From Heyndrickxia camelliae (GTDB taxonomy: Bacteria > Bacillota > Bacilli > Bacillales > Bacillaceae_C), in NCBI RefSeq assembly GCF_002844575.1, contig NZ_PIQO01000008.1:62001-126000 (forward strand): a DNA stretch of 64,000 bases. The letters run 5' to 3'. The notes beneath the pieces are model-generated. The model had not been told where the DNA came from, did no database searches, and saw nothing but the letters and a program-made list of their open reading frames with translations. Each line of letters opens with the position of its first letter. Within the stretch, counting starts at the first letter, position 1. Shown here piece after piece: positions 9,229-18,437 of the stretch. Position numbers and translations under genes: made by a program.

Positions 9229-9257
9229 AAAAATAAAAAACACCCAATCAATGGGTG
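9229..9257 (-). terminator. intrinsic terminator after the ThrE-type exporter pair
   Basis: On the minus strand CACCCA pairs with TGGGTG around TTGAT and runs into TTTTTTATTTTTTT. It lies 8 bases after the stop at 9265 and separates this pair from the asparagine synthetase. Confidence 0.85.
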
Positions 9258-9264
9258 ATAGCTA

Positions 9265-9738
9265 TTATTTGGATATTGTCTTTGGTTTCTTCATTATTTG
9301 CTTTACAACTTCCGAAAAAACGATACCAATCGCAATGGCTCCTGACAGCATGAATGCCTTCGCCGCTAATTGAATGGCTGAGTTATAGTCATTTTCCACA
9401 AAGTGACGCATAGCATCGTAAGCTAATCCGCCAGGAACCATAGGAATAATACCTGACACACTAAAAATAATGATTGGCTCTTTGTAGATTCGAGCAAAGA
9501 TTTGGCTAATAATTCCTACTATAAAAGCGGCAATAAATGTTGCAATTACGGAATCTGTGTGAAGATTAATATTTAATGCTATATATACAATCCACCCTAC
9601 CATCCCTACAAGGCCGCATAAAAATAGCTTACTCCGCGGTACATTAAAAATAATCCCAAACGCTGCGGTGGAGACAAAACTAGTTATAAGCTGTCCAAGC
9701 ATCATCATCAACGCTTTCATTCCTCTCTGATTGAACAC
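9265..9738 (-). CDS. threonine/serine exporter family, C-terminal half (YjjB/ThrE_2-like)
   Basis: A 157-residue membrane protein with about five hydrophobic segments (LGQLITSFVSTAAFGIIF, LFLCGLVGMVGWIVYIAL, VIATFIAAFIVGII, IIIFSVSGIIPMVPGG, AIAIGIVFSEVV). The loop IIPMVPGGLAYDAMRHFVENDY is the family hallmark. In Corynebacterium ThrE both halves are one polypeptide; in Bacilli and E. coli (YjjP/YjjB) they are two genes, as here, 31 bases apart on the same strand. Together they are predicted to export small hydroxy amino acids or dicarboxylates. The actual substrate is not known. Confidence 0.8.
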   Translation of the reverse strand: MFNQRGMKALMMMLGQLITSFVSTAAFGIIFNVPRSKLFLCGLVGMVGWIVYIALNINLHTDSVIATFIAAFIVGIISQIFARIYKEPIIIFSVSGIIPMVPGGLAYDAMRHFVENDYNSAIQLAAKAFMLSGAIAIGIVFSEVVKQIMKKPKTISK

Positions 9739-9769
9739 TGTGTAATTTCCCTAGTTTGTAAAAATATTC

Positions 9770-10525
9770 TTATCTAAAGGAAAGTACAATGGCGATTCCC
9801 GCCCCTATTGCAAAGGCAGTTAAAAAAGCCTCCGCTCCTTTGGAAAGACCTGAAACAAGATGCCCCGCCATTAAGTCCCTGATTGCATTCGTTATTAATA
9901 ACCCTGGCACTAACGGCATTACAGAGCCAATGATAATTTTGTCGAGTTCGGTGCCTATACTAAATTTTACAAGAAAAGCAGATACTAGCCCCATGATGAA
10001 AGAGGACAAAAACTCGGCAAAAAAACGAATTTGGACGAGTCTGTGAAAGTATAACAAACTTGTATAGCCAATTCCGCCAGTAATCATAGCGGGAATAAAA
10101 TCTTTCCACTGGCCTTGAAACATGATAAGGAAACAGCCACTTGCCAATGAGGCCGCTGCAATTTGAAGCCATACGGAAAATTTATAATCTGCCTTTTCTG
10201 CGTCTTTTAATTTTTGATAGGCTTCATCTAACTGCAGCTCACCGCTTGCAATTTTTCTGGATATACTGTTTACTACAGTTACCTTTTTTAAATCCGTGGA
10301 GCGCTCGACAATCCTCACCAGCTTTGTCGGCTCCACCCCATCAATAGAAAAAATTATTCCTGTCGGCGTCACAAAACAATGAGATCCGTATATCCCAAAT
10401 GCATTCGCAATTCTGGTCATCGTATCCTCGACCCGATACGTTTCACCGCCGCTTTGCAGCATGATTTTACCCGCGAGTAAACATACATCCACAATTTTAT
10501 ATGTCTTGCTATATTCTTGTTCCAT
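9770..10525 (-). CDS. threonine/serine exporter family, N-terminal half (YjjP/DUF1212-like)
   Basis: A 251-residue protein with a soluble N-terminal region of about 115 residues carrying LLAGKIMLQSGGETYRVEDTM and VTPTGIIFSIDG, both typical of the DUF1212/ThrE N-terminal domain, followed by about five membrane segments and the loop IIGSVMPLVPGLLITNAIRDLMAGHLVSG (positions about 190-220). It is the first gene of a two-gene operon with the C-terminal partner. The start at 10525 is the only reasonable one. Function is inferred from the family. Confidence 0.82.
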   Translation of the reverse strand: MEQEYSKTYKIVDVCLLAGKIMLQSGGETYRVEDTMTRIANAFGIYGSHCFVTPTGIIFSIDGVEPTKLVRIVERSTDLKKVTVVNSISRKIASGELQLDEAYQKLKDAEKADYKFSVWLQIAAASLASGCFLIMFQGQWKDFIPAMITGGIGYTSLLYFHRLVQIRFFAEFLSSFIMGLVSAFLVKFSIGTELDKIIIGSVMPLVPGLLITNAIRDLMAGHLVSGLSKGAEAFLTAFAIGAGIAIVLSFR

Positions 10526-10634
10526 TTTTTACTCCTATACGTTCATATTCAAGAAATCCCTTATCATCTTAAAATATAGACAAGTGTTTTATCAATACAT
10601 TTTTCTTTATGTTACTATACTGTTTGGAACAAGT

Positions 10635-10663
10635 AAAAACGAGGCTGCATGAATAGCCTCGTT
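10635..10663 (-). terminator. intrinsic terminator of the S-box-controlled pair
   Basis: On the minus strand AACGAGGCT pairs perfectly with AGCCTCGTT around an 8-base loop, followed by a short T run, 11 bases after the ATP-grasp stop. Confidence 0.85.
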
Positions 10664-10673
10664 CCTCCTGTTC

Positions 10674-11615
10674 TTATCTTGAATGTTTTTTTAACTCTTC
10701 CCCTAAGAATTTGGCAAGCTCAAGCATTCCGAACTTTCCCGCTTTTATTTCAGCATCGCTGTTATAATTTGTATTTGTATTTACATCATAGGTGTAAATG
10801 TCTCCCGCTTGATTGCGAATAAATTCTATTCCTGCTATTTGAATATTATTGCCACGTAGAAATGATTCATATTTTTCTATTATTGGATCGTGGAATCCTT
10901 CTATAATTTGAAACTTATCTGTTTCTGTAGAAGTCTCACCAACCGGACAAAATAAATCATTTATTTGACATGCATCAGCTGGACATAACTCGAATCCTTC
11001 TGATGTATCGACACGAACAGCATACAGGAATTTCCCTCCGATGAACTCACATCGAGTAATATAGCTTTCAGGGGATTGGATATATTCTTGCACAAGTGTA
11101 ATTCCATCTACCGGCTCTTCAAATTCAGCACTGTTCACATAATCCTCTAATGATTGTATAGAATGGAAAAGTTGGACTCCTAAACCTTTCCCAGCTCGGT
11201 TATGCTTTGTGATAAATGATGGAGTACCTAATTTTTCCGCTGCCTCTACAATTTTTGTTCGTCCCACCGCAGCTATTGTTTTCGGTGTTCTGATGCCGTA
11301 CCGTTCCAACTCAGCATATTGATTTACCTTACTTAATTCTAATCTAATGGCGCTGCTGCCGTTGTATACCTTTCTTCCATAGCTTTCTAACCATGTAAAG
11401 ACAGCAGACGATAACTCTGGTGAAAAGCGATGCCCTCTAGTATGAGAGGATGCACTCATCCGACTGAAAAAAATACCTTCAGGCGGTTCCTCTGATAAAT
11501 CGACGACTCCTTCATCGAGAAACCACTCTTCGAATGCAATGGAAAGTTCCTCTAAACGTTTTGTTAAATGAATGGTCCAATCACTATTTTCATGAATTAT
11601 ATACACCTTTGTCAT
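10674..11615 (-). CDS. RimK-like ATP-grasp ligase in an S-box operon
   Basis: A 313-residue protein with the ATP-grasp fold of RimK-type carboxylate-amine ligases. The central domain starts around SKVNQYAELERYGIRTPKT (about 110), the nucleotide-binding segment is PSFITKHNRAGKGLGVQLF, and the metal-binding end is TYDVNTNTNYNSDAE, where classical RimK has EVNSSPG. Such enzymes join an amino acid or peptide to a carboxylate via an acyl phosphate. It overlaps the flavin monooxygenase by ATGA and shares its SAM riboswitch, so a role in sulfur metabolism is implied. The substrate is unknown and I do not assign a name. Expression should rise when S-adenosylmethionine is low. Confidence 0.8.
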   Translation of the reverse strand: MTKVYIIHENSDWTIHLTKRLEELSIAFEEWFLDEGVVDLSEEPPEGIFFSRMSASSHTRGHRFSPELSSAVFTWLESYGRKVYNGSSAIRLELSKVNQYAELERYGIRTPKTIAAVGRTKIVEAAEKLGTPSFITKHNRAGKGLGVQLFHSIQSLEDYVNSAEFEEPVDGITLVQEYIQSPESYITRCEFIGGKFLYAVRVDTSEGFELCPADACQINDLFCPVGETSTETDKFQIIEGFHDPIIEKYESFLRGNNIQIAGIEFIRNQAGDIYTYDVNTNTNYNSDAEIKAGKFGMLELAKFLGEELKKHSR

Positions 11616-12658
11616 GATAGACTTACCCCACTTTCCTTTAACAATGGCATTACTTGTTTCGAAAATCTTTCCATTTCTTCTAACTGTGGTGAGAATTGCA
11701 ATAATAATAGGTCGACTCCGGCACTTTCATATTCTTTAATTTTCTCAGCAATTTGGGCCGGAGTTCCTATTAGATTCGGTCTTAGCCCTCGGTTGGATAC
11801 GGAATAATCATATAATTTCACTTGTTGCTCTAATTGAGACTTGCTGACAAAATCATTGTACCCTGCATAAGCACTCGATTCCTTAATATCGGTGATTCTA
11901 GCAAGCTCAGCTGCAGCTTCTTCTTCCGTATCTCGGCAAATAACATAGGCGGCCATTCCAAAGGATTTAAACGGGGTTTTATTGGCACTTTCCCGACGAT
12001 GTTTCATGTCTTGAATTTTTGCGGCAACTTCTTCTACCGTACCACCATGCATAACATAAGCGTCACAGCTATTTACAATCGCTTGCTTGCCTCTTTCACT
12101 TTCTCCTCCTGCATAAAGAACCGGATTTGGTCTTTGAACTGGCTTAGGATGTAAGTGAGCATCTTTAATTTGATAGAAATTACCTTGATAATTAAATGTA
12201 TCCTCTGTCCACATTCCTTTTAACACATCAATAAATTCTTCTGTTCGATCATATCGTTCATCATGAGCAGTAAAGATACCGCCATATTGACGAGCCTCTT
12301 CTTCCCACCATGCGGAAACAACATTTAAAGTGAAACGGCCATTACTAATATGATCAATATTTGCAGTTGTTTTAGCTAAAACAGCTGGGTTATGGAACCC
12401 AGGTCTTACCGCTGCCATTATTTCTATTTTCTCTGTTACCGCTGCAAGGGCCGCAGCAGTCGACCATGCTTCCAAAGAATCATGCTCAGGTCCTTTAATA
12501 TCGTTCAAATATAATTCTGCGATGAGAGTCGTATCGTATCCCCATTTTTCCGCCGATTGAATTACTTTTTTTGCATATTCAAATGTAGGCGGCATCTTTT
12601 CATCCTCTACATTTCGTAGCCATCCTCCAAAAATAGGTAACCAAAATCCGTATTTCAT
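11612..12658 (-). CDS. LLM-class FMN-dependent monooxygenase in an S-box operon
   Basis: A 348-residue luciferase-like monooxygenase of the SsuD/DszA/RutA type, which uses reduced flavin and O2, often to cleave C-S bonds in organosulfur compounds. Family features are the opening YGFWLPIFGGW, IMAAVRPGFHNPAVLAKT, ISNGRFTLNVVSAWW, and RPNPVLYAGGESERGKQ. It is the first gene after a SAM riboswitch and is translationally coupled to an ATP-grasp ligase. The regulation supports sulfur acquisition or salvage rather than a general detoxification role. The reduced flavin would have to come from a reductase encoded elsewhere. Substrate is not known. Confidence 0.87.
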   Translation of the reverse strand: MKYGFWLPIFGGWLRNVEDEKMPPTFEYAKKVIQSAEKWGYDTTLIAELYLNDIKGPEHDSLEAWSTAAALAAVTEKIEIMAAVRPGFHNPAVLAKTTANIDHISNGRFTLNVVSAWWEEEARQYGGIFTAHDERYDRTEEFIDVLKGMWTEDTFNYQGNFYQIKDAHLHPKPVQRPNPVLYAGGESERGKQAIVNSCDAYVMHGGTVEEVAAKIQDMKHRRESANKTPFKSFGMAAYVICRDTEEEAAAELARITDIKESSAYAGYNDFVSKSQLEQQVKLYDYSVSNRGLRPNLIGTPAQIAEKIKEYESAGVDLLLLQFSPQLEEMERFSKQVMPLLKESGVSLS

Positions 12659-12712
12659 CTTTTCCTGCTCCTCCCACCTACATAAGATGATTTATTCATT
12701 TGAAATAACATA

Positions 12713-12865
12713 AATAAAAAACTTCCTCGATAAGAAGAAGTTTGCTAACAAAAATCTACTTATCTATCAGAACAAAAAGCTCTGCTGGAATTAGCACCTT
12801 TTTAAACACACGTCTAAAGGTTGCTGGGCTTCACCGGGCCAGTCCCTCCGCCTCTCTTGATAAGA
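12713..12865 (-). promoter_or_regulatory. S-box (SAM-I) riboswitch with terminator
   Basis: The aptamer spans about 12865 to 12759 on the minus strand. Visible conserved elements in order are CTTATCAAGAGAGG, GGAGGGACTGGCCC, GAAGCCCAGCAACC, AAGGTGCTAATTCC and the closing AGATAAG. The expression platform is a hairpin at 12742-12720 (AACTTCTTC / GAGGAAGTT) followed by a T-rich tract. The terminator loop carries CTTATC, which can instead pair with GATAAG of the P1 3' strand, giving the antiterminator. High SAM should therefore stop transcription of the monooxygenase and ATP-grasp genes. Confidence 0.95.
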
Positions 12866-12884
12866 CTATTCTTTTTTCATAGTA

Positions 12885-12914
12885 ATCCTACAATATAAGT
12901 TGGACTTTAGTCAA
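12885..12914 (-). promoter_or_regulatory. probable sigma-A promoter of the S-box transcript
   Basis: TTGACT (12914-12909) and TAGGAT (12890-12885) are separated by 18 bases, about 20 bases before the riboswitch aptamer. The -35 is good and the -10 is moderate; position relative to the aptamer is right. Confidence 0.55.
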
Positions 12915-13438
12915 GTAAATAATTTTCGAAAAGTCAGAAGGTACAGAAGCGATATAACCTTTACACATTTATTCCCAATCATCAAAACGAGGCGCAAATA
13001 CTATTCCTTTTATTACACCTGAATTAGGAAATTCTAATCTAATAAAATCCTACGATTGGTGGACTCTGATGACATTGTATAAATTATCTTGCTTCTTTAT
13101 TGGTAATGGTCAATTGTTACCCTTGGGTAAATAAAAACATTGCGTACAATAGACTCCCTTCAGGATTTCTGAATTTGGAATGCTATATTGCTTAAGAACA
13201 TTGGGATATTTAAGTATATGGTGTTTTAATAACAATTTGGAGAGTTTACGAAGCTCTATTTTGGTTTATTTTTTCTGCATTGAAATTATGTACTTAGCAA
13301 AACATGTTAGATCATGTACTGCTAAAAAATATAGATTTAGGAGATGAATTCGTTTCATCCCCTTTTCCTTATTTTGAAAATCAGCATTTAATTATGATTC
13401 GGAATCCTTATTAATACATCAGTAAGTCTTACAATCTT
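12915..13438. other. intergenic stretch of about 520 bases, no gene recognised
   Basis: Between the S-box promoter and the end of the lipoprotein gene at 13439. No frame of useful length with a ribosome binding site is visible on either strand. A short imperfect inverted repeat near 13338-13360 (GATGAA / TTCATC) precedes a TTTTCCTT run and could act as a weak terminator. The stretch could be a decayed gene, but I cannot identify one. Confidence 0.4.
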
Positions 13439-14056
13439 CTATTCTAATAATTTTGTTTCATACATTGTAAAGTCACAGCGATAAATAAACAGATACTTTC
13501 CGTCTATAATGATTCCTGTTGAATTTGGTACATCCGTTTGCCAATAAGAGACTTTATTACCTGTAAAAGTTGCAACTGGTTTTCCTTGTTGTGATCTTAT
13601 TAATATAATCTTTGACTTACCAGCAAATAAATTATGATAATTATTCACAATCTTATTTAAAAAAGGCATACTTCTGTCAGTGTTATCTACCGAAACATTT
13701 TGAGGTATCTCATTCATTACATCTTTTAAGCCTTTTTCATACATGACTAATGTGCTGCCTACATGTGTAATTTGCTTTCCACCAATAGTTATATTTAATA
13801 CGGATGATTGTTTTGTGGTATCGCCTTTCTCATTGGTTATGTCGAATTTCGTATCCCTGCTAATATTGCCGGATACACCTTTAATGGTATCAATTGGTTG
13901 ACCATCTGCATCGTAGGTCTGAAGTGTGACATCTAATCCCTTTAATGCTTTCTCAATATTCTTTCCCCAAAGGTCAAATAACTGACACCCGCTAAGAACG
14001 AATATTAAGGAAGCAGCTAATACTAATAATGAAAATCTCTTTAAATTTTGCTTCAT
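13439..14056 (-). CDS. lipoprotein, DUF5052-like
   Basis: A 205-residue secreted lipoprotein. The signal peptide FSLLVLAASLIFVLSGC puts the lipidated Cys at residue 24. The mature part has DVTLQTYDADGQPIDTIKG, RDTKFDITNEKG, GSTLVMYEKGL and ends with SYWQTDVPNSTGIIIDGKYLFIYRCDFTMYETKLL; this layout is what I remember for DUF5052 proteins of Firmicutes, whose function is unknown. It stands alone, with no obvious operon partner. The lipoprotein call is firm and the family name is tentative. Confidence 0.75.
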   Translation of the reverse strand: MKQNLKRFSLLVLAASLIFVLSGCQLFDLWGKNIEKALKGLDVTLQTYDADGQPIDTIKGVSGNISRDTKFDITNEKGDTTKQSSVLNITIGGKQITHVGSTLVMYEKGLKDVMNEIPQNVSVDNTDRSMPFLNKIVNNYHNLFAGKSKIILIRSQQGKPVATFTGNKVSYWQTDVPNSTGIIIDGKYLFIYRCDFTMYETKLLE

Positions 14057-14310
14057 AGGTATTTCTTCCCCCAGTCTTGATGAATACTAATTATACAATA
14101 TTACGTAAAGAGCTTATTATTTGTTTCATTTGAAAGTATGGAATAAAAACAGTACCATCTTCGGTTTAAAAGACCACTATCTCATCTAACTTCTCTTCAT
14201 AATTTCAGGATTTTTCCATCGTTTCAGTGAATTCTTTTGAAACATTGTTTATGACTGTGTAAAATGTCCTCCATATCCAAATCAATAATCTGCTTGCATA
14301 TAGTTGATAG

Positions 14311-14347
14311 CAAAAAAAGAATGCAGAAGTTATATAACCTCTGCATT
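14311..14347 (-). terminator. intrinsic terminator overlapping the yfiC-like stop codon
   Basis: On the minus strand AATGCAGA and TCTGCATT form the stem of a hairpin that spans the last codons and the TAA of the gene ending at 14330, followed by CTTTTTTT. Confidence 0.85.
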
Positions 14348-16219
14348 TCCACCTTTATGAGTAAACTGACTGTTATAAAGATCAGCATAAAAACCGCCTT
14401 GATTAAGCAGTTCTTCGTGTGTTCCTTTTTCAACGACATCTCCATGATTCATAACTAAAATCAAATCCGCATCGCGAATGGTTGATAGTCGGTGAGCAAT
14501 CACAAAGCTTGTTCTATCTTTCATTAATTCGTTCATCGCTTGTTGAATAAGAACCTCCGTTCTTGTGTCAACACTGCTTGTTGCCTCATCCAATATAAGG
14601 ATTGCAGGATCTGCAAGGATCGCTCGAGCGATTGTGAGCAACTGTTTTTGACCTTGCGAAATATTCGATGCTTCCTCATTTAAGATAGTTTCGTAACCAT
14701 CCGGAAGCGTCCGAATAAAATGATCGGCACGAGCTGCTTTTGCCGCCCGAACAACCTGTTCTTCCGTTGCATTTTCACGCCCATAGGCAATATTATCTTT
14801 GATGGTACCGTTAAATAGCCATGTATCCTGCAGCACCATACCAAACATACTACGTAAATTTCCTCTTTTTAGCTCGGTAATATCGATACCGTCAATGGTA
14901 ATTTTCCCTTCATTAATTTCATAGAATCTCATCAGCAGATTAATAAGCGTCGTTTTACCTGCACCTGTAGGACCAACAATGGCAATGGTTTGCCCTTTTT
15001 TTACATCGATGCTCATTCCTTTAATAACTGTTTCATTTTCTTTATAGCCGAAGACTACATTTTCAAACGTAACGTCCCCTTTAGGAAGTTTGATTTCCTT
15101 TGCATTTACTGTTTCCGGAACCTCTTCCTCTTCGTCTAAAAGTTCAAACACACGTTCAGCAGAAGCAATGGTTGATTGGATGATATTTGCAATTTGAGCT
15201 GTTTGTGTGATAGGTTGTGAAAATTGTCTTGCGTATTGGATAAACGCTTGAATATCTCCAATCTTAATAGCTCTTTTCGTTACTAAAATACCACCAACAA
15301 CCGATACCAGTACATATCCAATATTATTGATAAAAGCCATTAATGGCATTATGATTCCGGAAATAAATTGGGCTTTCCGACCCGATTCATAAAGTCGTTC
15401 ATTAATCGTGTTGAAATCGGAAATGGATTTTTCTTCCCTTCCAAATGCCTTTACAATTTGATGACCAGTATACATTTCCTCTACATGACCATTCAATTCT
15501 CCAAGTGCTTTTTGCTGTCCCATAAAATACTTTTGAGATTTCTTTGCAATACCAGCTGTTGCCAAAATACTTAAGGGCAATGTTAAAATAATAATCAGCG
15601 TCATCAAAGGACTAATGGTAAGCATCATCACCACAACGCCAACTAGCGTTACAATGGAAGTAATCAATTGTGTTAAGCTTTGCTGCAAGGTGTTGCTAAT
15701 ATTGTCCATATCATTCACAACTCGGCTCAGCACTTCCCCATGTGTCCTAGAATCATACAATTTCAATGGTAGCCTCGCTAACTTTTCATTTACTTCTTTT
15801 CTTAAGTTGTAGACGGTTTTCTGGGCAACTCCTGCCATTACATATTGTTGAAAATAACTAAACAAGGAACTGAAGATATAGAGACCGGCTAAAACTAACA
15901 AAATATGCAAAATATAATTAAAATCAACCTTTGCACCAGGGACTTTATTGATTTTCATCATCATGCCTTCAAATAATTTGGTTGTGGCATTTCCCATTAA
16001 TTTTGGTCCGATAATGGTAAAAACTGTACTTAAAATGGCCATCAAAAATACTGCTGTTAGTCGAAATCGATGTGGTTTTAAATACCCAATTAATCTTTTA
16101 AAAGTACCTTTAAAGTTTTGTGCCTTTTGAACAGGCATTCCAAATCCATGGCCGTGCCCATGCCCGCGCATTGGTCCCCTTCTTACTTGGTGGGTATTGC
16201 GATTATCTCTTTCACTCAT
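14330..16219 (-). CDS. heterodimeric ABC exporter, YfiC-like subunit
   Basis: A 629-residue half-transporter: a Gly/His-rich N-terminal tail (GHGHGHGFG near residue 20), six membrane segments over about 50-330, and a C-terminal ATPase. Walker A is GPTGAGKTT, Walker B ILILDEATSSVD carries the catalytic Glu, and the signature is the non-canonical ISQGQKQLL. It overlaps the YfiB-like gene by ATGA. In heterodimeric exporters such as BmrCD one subunit carries the Glu and the other lacks it, exactly as in this pair. Probable drug, lipid or peptide export; substrate not known. Resembles B. subtilis YfiC (about 604 residues). Controlled by the MarR gene upstream. Confidence 0.88.
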   Translation of the reverse strand: MSERDNRNTHQVRRGPMRGHGHGHGFGMPVQKAQNFKGTFKRLIGYLKPHRFRLTAVFLMAILSTVFTIIGPKLMGNATTKLFEGMMMKINKVPGAKVDFNYILHILLVLAGLYIFSSLFSYFQQYVMAGVAQKTVYNLRKEVNEKLARLPLKLYDSRTHGEVLSRVVNDMDNISNTLQQSLTQLITSIVTLVGVVVMMLTISPLMTLIIILTLPLSILATAGIAKKSQKYFMGQQKALGELNGHVEEMYTGHQIVKAFGREEKSISDFNTINERLYESGRKAQFISGIIMPLMAFINNIGYVLVSVVGGILVTKRAIKIGDIQAFIQYARQFSQPITQTAQIANIIQSTIASAERVFELLDEEEEVPETVNAKEIKLPKGDVTFENVVFGYKENETVIKGMSIDVKKGQTIAIVGPTGAGKTTLINLLMRFYEINEGKITIDGIDITELKRGNLRSMFGMVLQDTWLFNGTIKDNIAYGRENATEEQVVRAAKAARADHFIRTLPDGYETILNEEASNISQGQKQLLTIARAILADPAILILDEATSSVDTRTEVLIQQAMNELMKDRTSFVIAHRLSTIRDADLILVMNHGDVVEKGTHEELLNQGGFYADLYNSQFTHKGGNAEVI

Positions 16220-17943
16220 GCAATCTCCTCCTCTGATAACTGTGAGGATACAATTTCACGATATACTTCACATGTTTCCATTAATTCCTTGTGAGTTCCG
16301 ATACCGGCCATTTTTCCTTGATCTAAAACAATAATCTGATCAGCATCCATCACTGTACTCACTCTTTGAGCTACAATCAAAACCGTTGCATCTCCAGTTT
16401 CCTTTTTCAATTCGGCTCGCAATGTAGCATCGGTTTTGAAATCGAGAGCCGAAAAACTATCATCAAAGATATAAATTTCTGGTTTCCGCACTAATGCTCT
16501 AGCAATGGATAACCTTTGCTTTTGCCCTCCAGAAACATTCGTACCGCCTTGTGCCATCACCGAATGAAGTCCATCCTTTAGCTCAGAGATAAATTCTGTC
16601 GCCTGTGCAATTTCCGCGGCATGTTTAATATCATCATCAGATGCATTTTCATTTCCATAACGAATATTGTCAGCAATGGTTCCGGTAAAAAGAACCGCCT
16701 TTTGCGGAACAAATCCAATTTTTTTTCGAAGATGCTCCTGTGACATATCACGAACATCTACATCATCCACTAAAACTTTCCCTTCATTTACATCATAGAA
16801 CCTTGGTATCAAGCTAATTAGCGTTGACTTTCCGGAACCGGTTCCACCAATAATCGCTGTCACCTTACCAGGATTCGCTTTAAAGGTTATGTTCGAAACG
16901 GCTGGATTTTCCGCTCCTGGATAGCTGAAAGTAACATTTTGAAACTCGATATATCCTCTTTTTCCTGTCGCTTCTTGAACATTTTCGGCATCGATAATAT
17001 TGGGTTTAATGTCTAATACTTCATTAATTCGTACCGCCGAAACGGATGCTCGCGGAATCATGATAAACATCATCGATAACATAATGAGCGAAAACATAAT
17101 TTGCATCGCATATTGTATAAAAGCCATTAAGTCCCCAACCTGCATATTTCCGTTATCAATTCGAATCCCGCCAAACCATATAATTGCAATGGTTGAGAAG
17201 TTTAAAACAAGCATCATGATCGGCATTAAAGTAGCCATAATTTTATTTACTTTAATAGCAGTCTGCGTTAAGTCTGCATTAGCAGCTTCAAACCGTTTCT
17301 TTTCATAGTCAATACGGTTAAAAGAACGAATAACACGAATGCCTGTTAAATTTTCACGCAATACAAGATTTAATTTATCTAGTTTTTTCTGCATTGCCTT
17401 AAATAAAGGTATTCCTTTTCGTTGAACAAGGAGAATCGCTATAAATAAAACTGGCATTGACACCACAAGGACTAAGGAAAGCTTCGCATCCCTTGAAACA
17501 GCCATAATAATCCCGCCGATACACATTAACGGAGCCATCACCATCATCCGCATCATCATAATAAGAACTTGCTGGACTTGGTTAATATCATTTGTTGTCC
17601 TAGTAATTAGGGATGCTGTACCCACTTGATCAAATTCATTAAGTGAAAAGCTTTCAACATGGGTAAAGACCTTTGTCCGAAGATTCTTTCCAAAACTTGA
17701 CGCAACTTTAGCAGAATAAAAGCTTGCAGCTATGGAACATATAGCACCTAAGCCAGCAATTAAAAGCATCCACCCGCCTATTTTTAAGATGTATGGCTCA
17801 TCGCCACGAACAACTCCTTTGTCTACAATATCCCCCATTAGGGATGGCAGATATAAATCGGACATAGAACGAAGGAAAACTAAGATAATGACAAGTCCAA
17901 TTAATAATCGATAAGGTTTCAAGTGCCTAAACAAACGTAGCAA
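16216..17943 (-). CDS. heterodimeric ABC exporter, YfiB-like subunit
   Basis: A 575-residue half-transporter with six membrane segments (about 15-310) and an ATPase domain. Walker A is GGTGSGKST, the signature is VSGGQKQRLS, and Walker B is IYIFDDSFSALD, in which Asp replaces the catalytic Glu, marking the degenerate ATP site of a heterodimer. The start is a TTG at 17943; GGAG lies 10 bases upstream and inside the end of the MarR gene. No in-frame ATG precedes it. It pairs with the YfiC-like gene. A paralogous pair lies at 46244-49836. Confidence 0.88.
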   Translation of the reverse strand: MLRLFRHLKPYRLLIGLVIILVFLRSMSDLYLPSLMGDIVDKGVVRGDEPYILKIGGWMLLIAGLGAICSIAASFYSAKVASSFGKNLRTKVFTHVESFSLNEFDQVGTASLITRTTNDINQVQQVLIMMMRMMVMAPLMCIGGIIMAVSRDAKLSLVLVVSMPVLFIAILLVQRKGIPLFKAMQKKLDKLNLVLRENLTGIRVIRSFNRIDYEKKRFEAANADLTQTAIKVNKIMATLMPIMMLVLNFSTIAIIWFGGIRIDNGNMQVGDLMAFIQYAMQIMFSLIMLSMMFIMIPRASVSAVRINEVLDIKPNIIDAENVQEATGKRGYIEFQNVTFSYPGAENPAVSNITFKANPGKVTAIIGGTGSGKSTLISLIPRFYDVNEGKVLVDDVDVRDMSQEHLRKKIGFVPQKAVLFTGTIADNIRYGNENASDDDIKHAAEIAQATEFISELKDGLHSVMAQGGTNVSGGQKQRLSIARALVRKPEIYIFDDSFSALDFKTDATLRAELKKETGDATVLIVAQRVSTVMDADQIIVLDQGKMAGIGTHKELMETCEVYREIVSSQLSEEEIA

Positions 17944-17949
17944 AAGACA

Positions 17950-18417
17950 TCAACTCCATTCATCCCGCTTTGTGGCCGATTCTTGTTGGTTAAAGTAATC
18001 CATCATCTCGGAAAGCATTTCCGCAAATTGCTGGCTTTTTTCCTCTCCAAAATAATCAATCACGCCTTGAAGCTTGTTCAAATAAGCTTCTAATACTTTT
18101 TCCGTTATCTCTTCCCCCTCTTTTGTTAATTTTACTTGAACAGATCTTCTATCATTCGGGTCCATCTGCCGCTCTACAAGTCCGTCCCTTTCTAGGCGAT
18201 TAATGATTTGTGTAACAGAAGGAGCTGTTACTTGAAGGTATTTGCTTAAGCCAGATACTGTTATATCCAAATCATGATGCTTTCTAGCAGCCTTTATCGT
18301 AAACAACAATTTATATTCACTCGGTTTTAACCCCTTATATGCCTTGGGTCGAAAATGACTGCGAAACTGCATTAAGGAATGCAAGAGCTGTTTAGCAATT
18401 GGATTATTTTCCTCCAC
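17950..18417 (-). CDS. MarR-family transcriptional regulator
   Basis: A winged-helix regulator of about 155 residues (LRDGLV-type region seen as INRLERDGLVERQMDPNDRRSVQVKLT). It probably represses the exporter genes it precedes. The frame extends to an ATG at 18438, but that codon has no ribosome binding site and lies inside a perfect inverted repeat that looks like the operator. The GTG at 18417 follows GAGGTGA with good spacing, so I choose it. The stop lies 6 bases before the YfiB-like start, which implies one transcript. Typical MarR ligands are phenolics or antibiotics; the ligand here is not known. Confidence 0.88.
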   Translation of the reverse strand: MEENNPIAKQLLHSLMQFRSHFRPKAYKGLKPSEYKLLFTIKAARKHHDLDITVSGLSKYLQVTAPSVTQIINRLERDGLVERQMDPNDRRSVQVKLTKEGEEITEKVLEAYLNKLQGVIDYFGEEKSQQFAEMLSEMMDYFNQQESATKRDEWS

Positions 18418-18437
18418 TATTCTCACCTCATTTTTCA

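Noticed and set aside
9125-9247. 41-residue N-terminal extension of the asparagine synthetase
   Set aside because: The enzyme needs Cys at position 2; the extension also covers the terminator of the upstream operon.
12915-13438. Decayed gene between the S-box promoter and the lipoprotein
   Set aside because: Short hydrophobic stretches appear in several frames, but none joins into a recognisable protein, so no gene is claimed.
14224-14445. 73-residue minus-strand frame at the end of the YfiC-like gene
   Set aside because: It overlaps the real ABC gene in another frame and its terminator, with no ribosome binding site.
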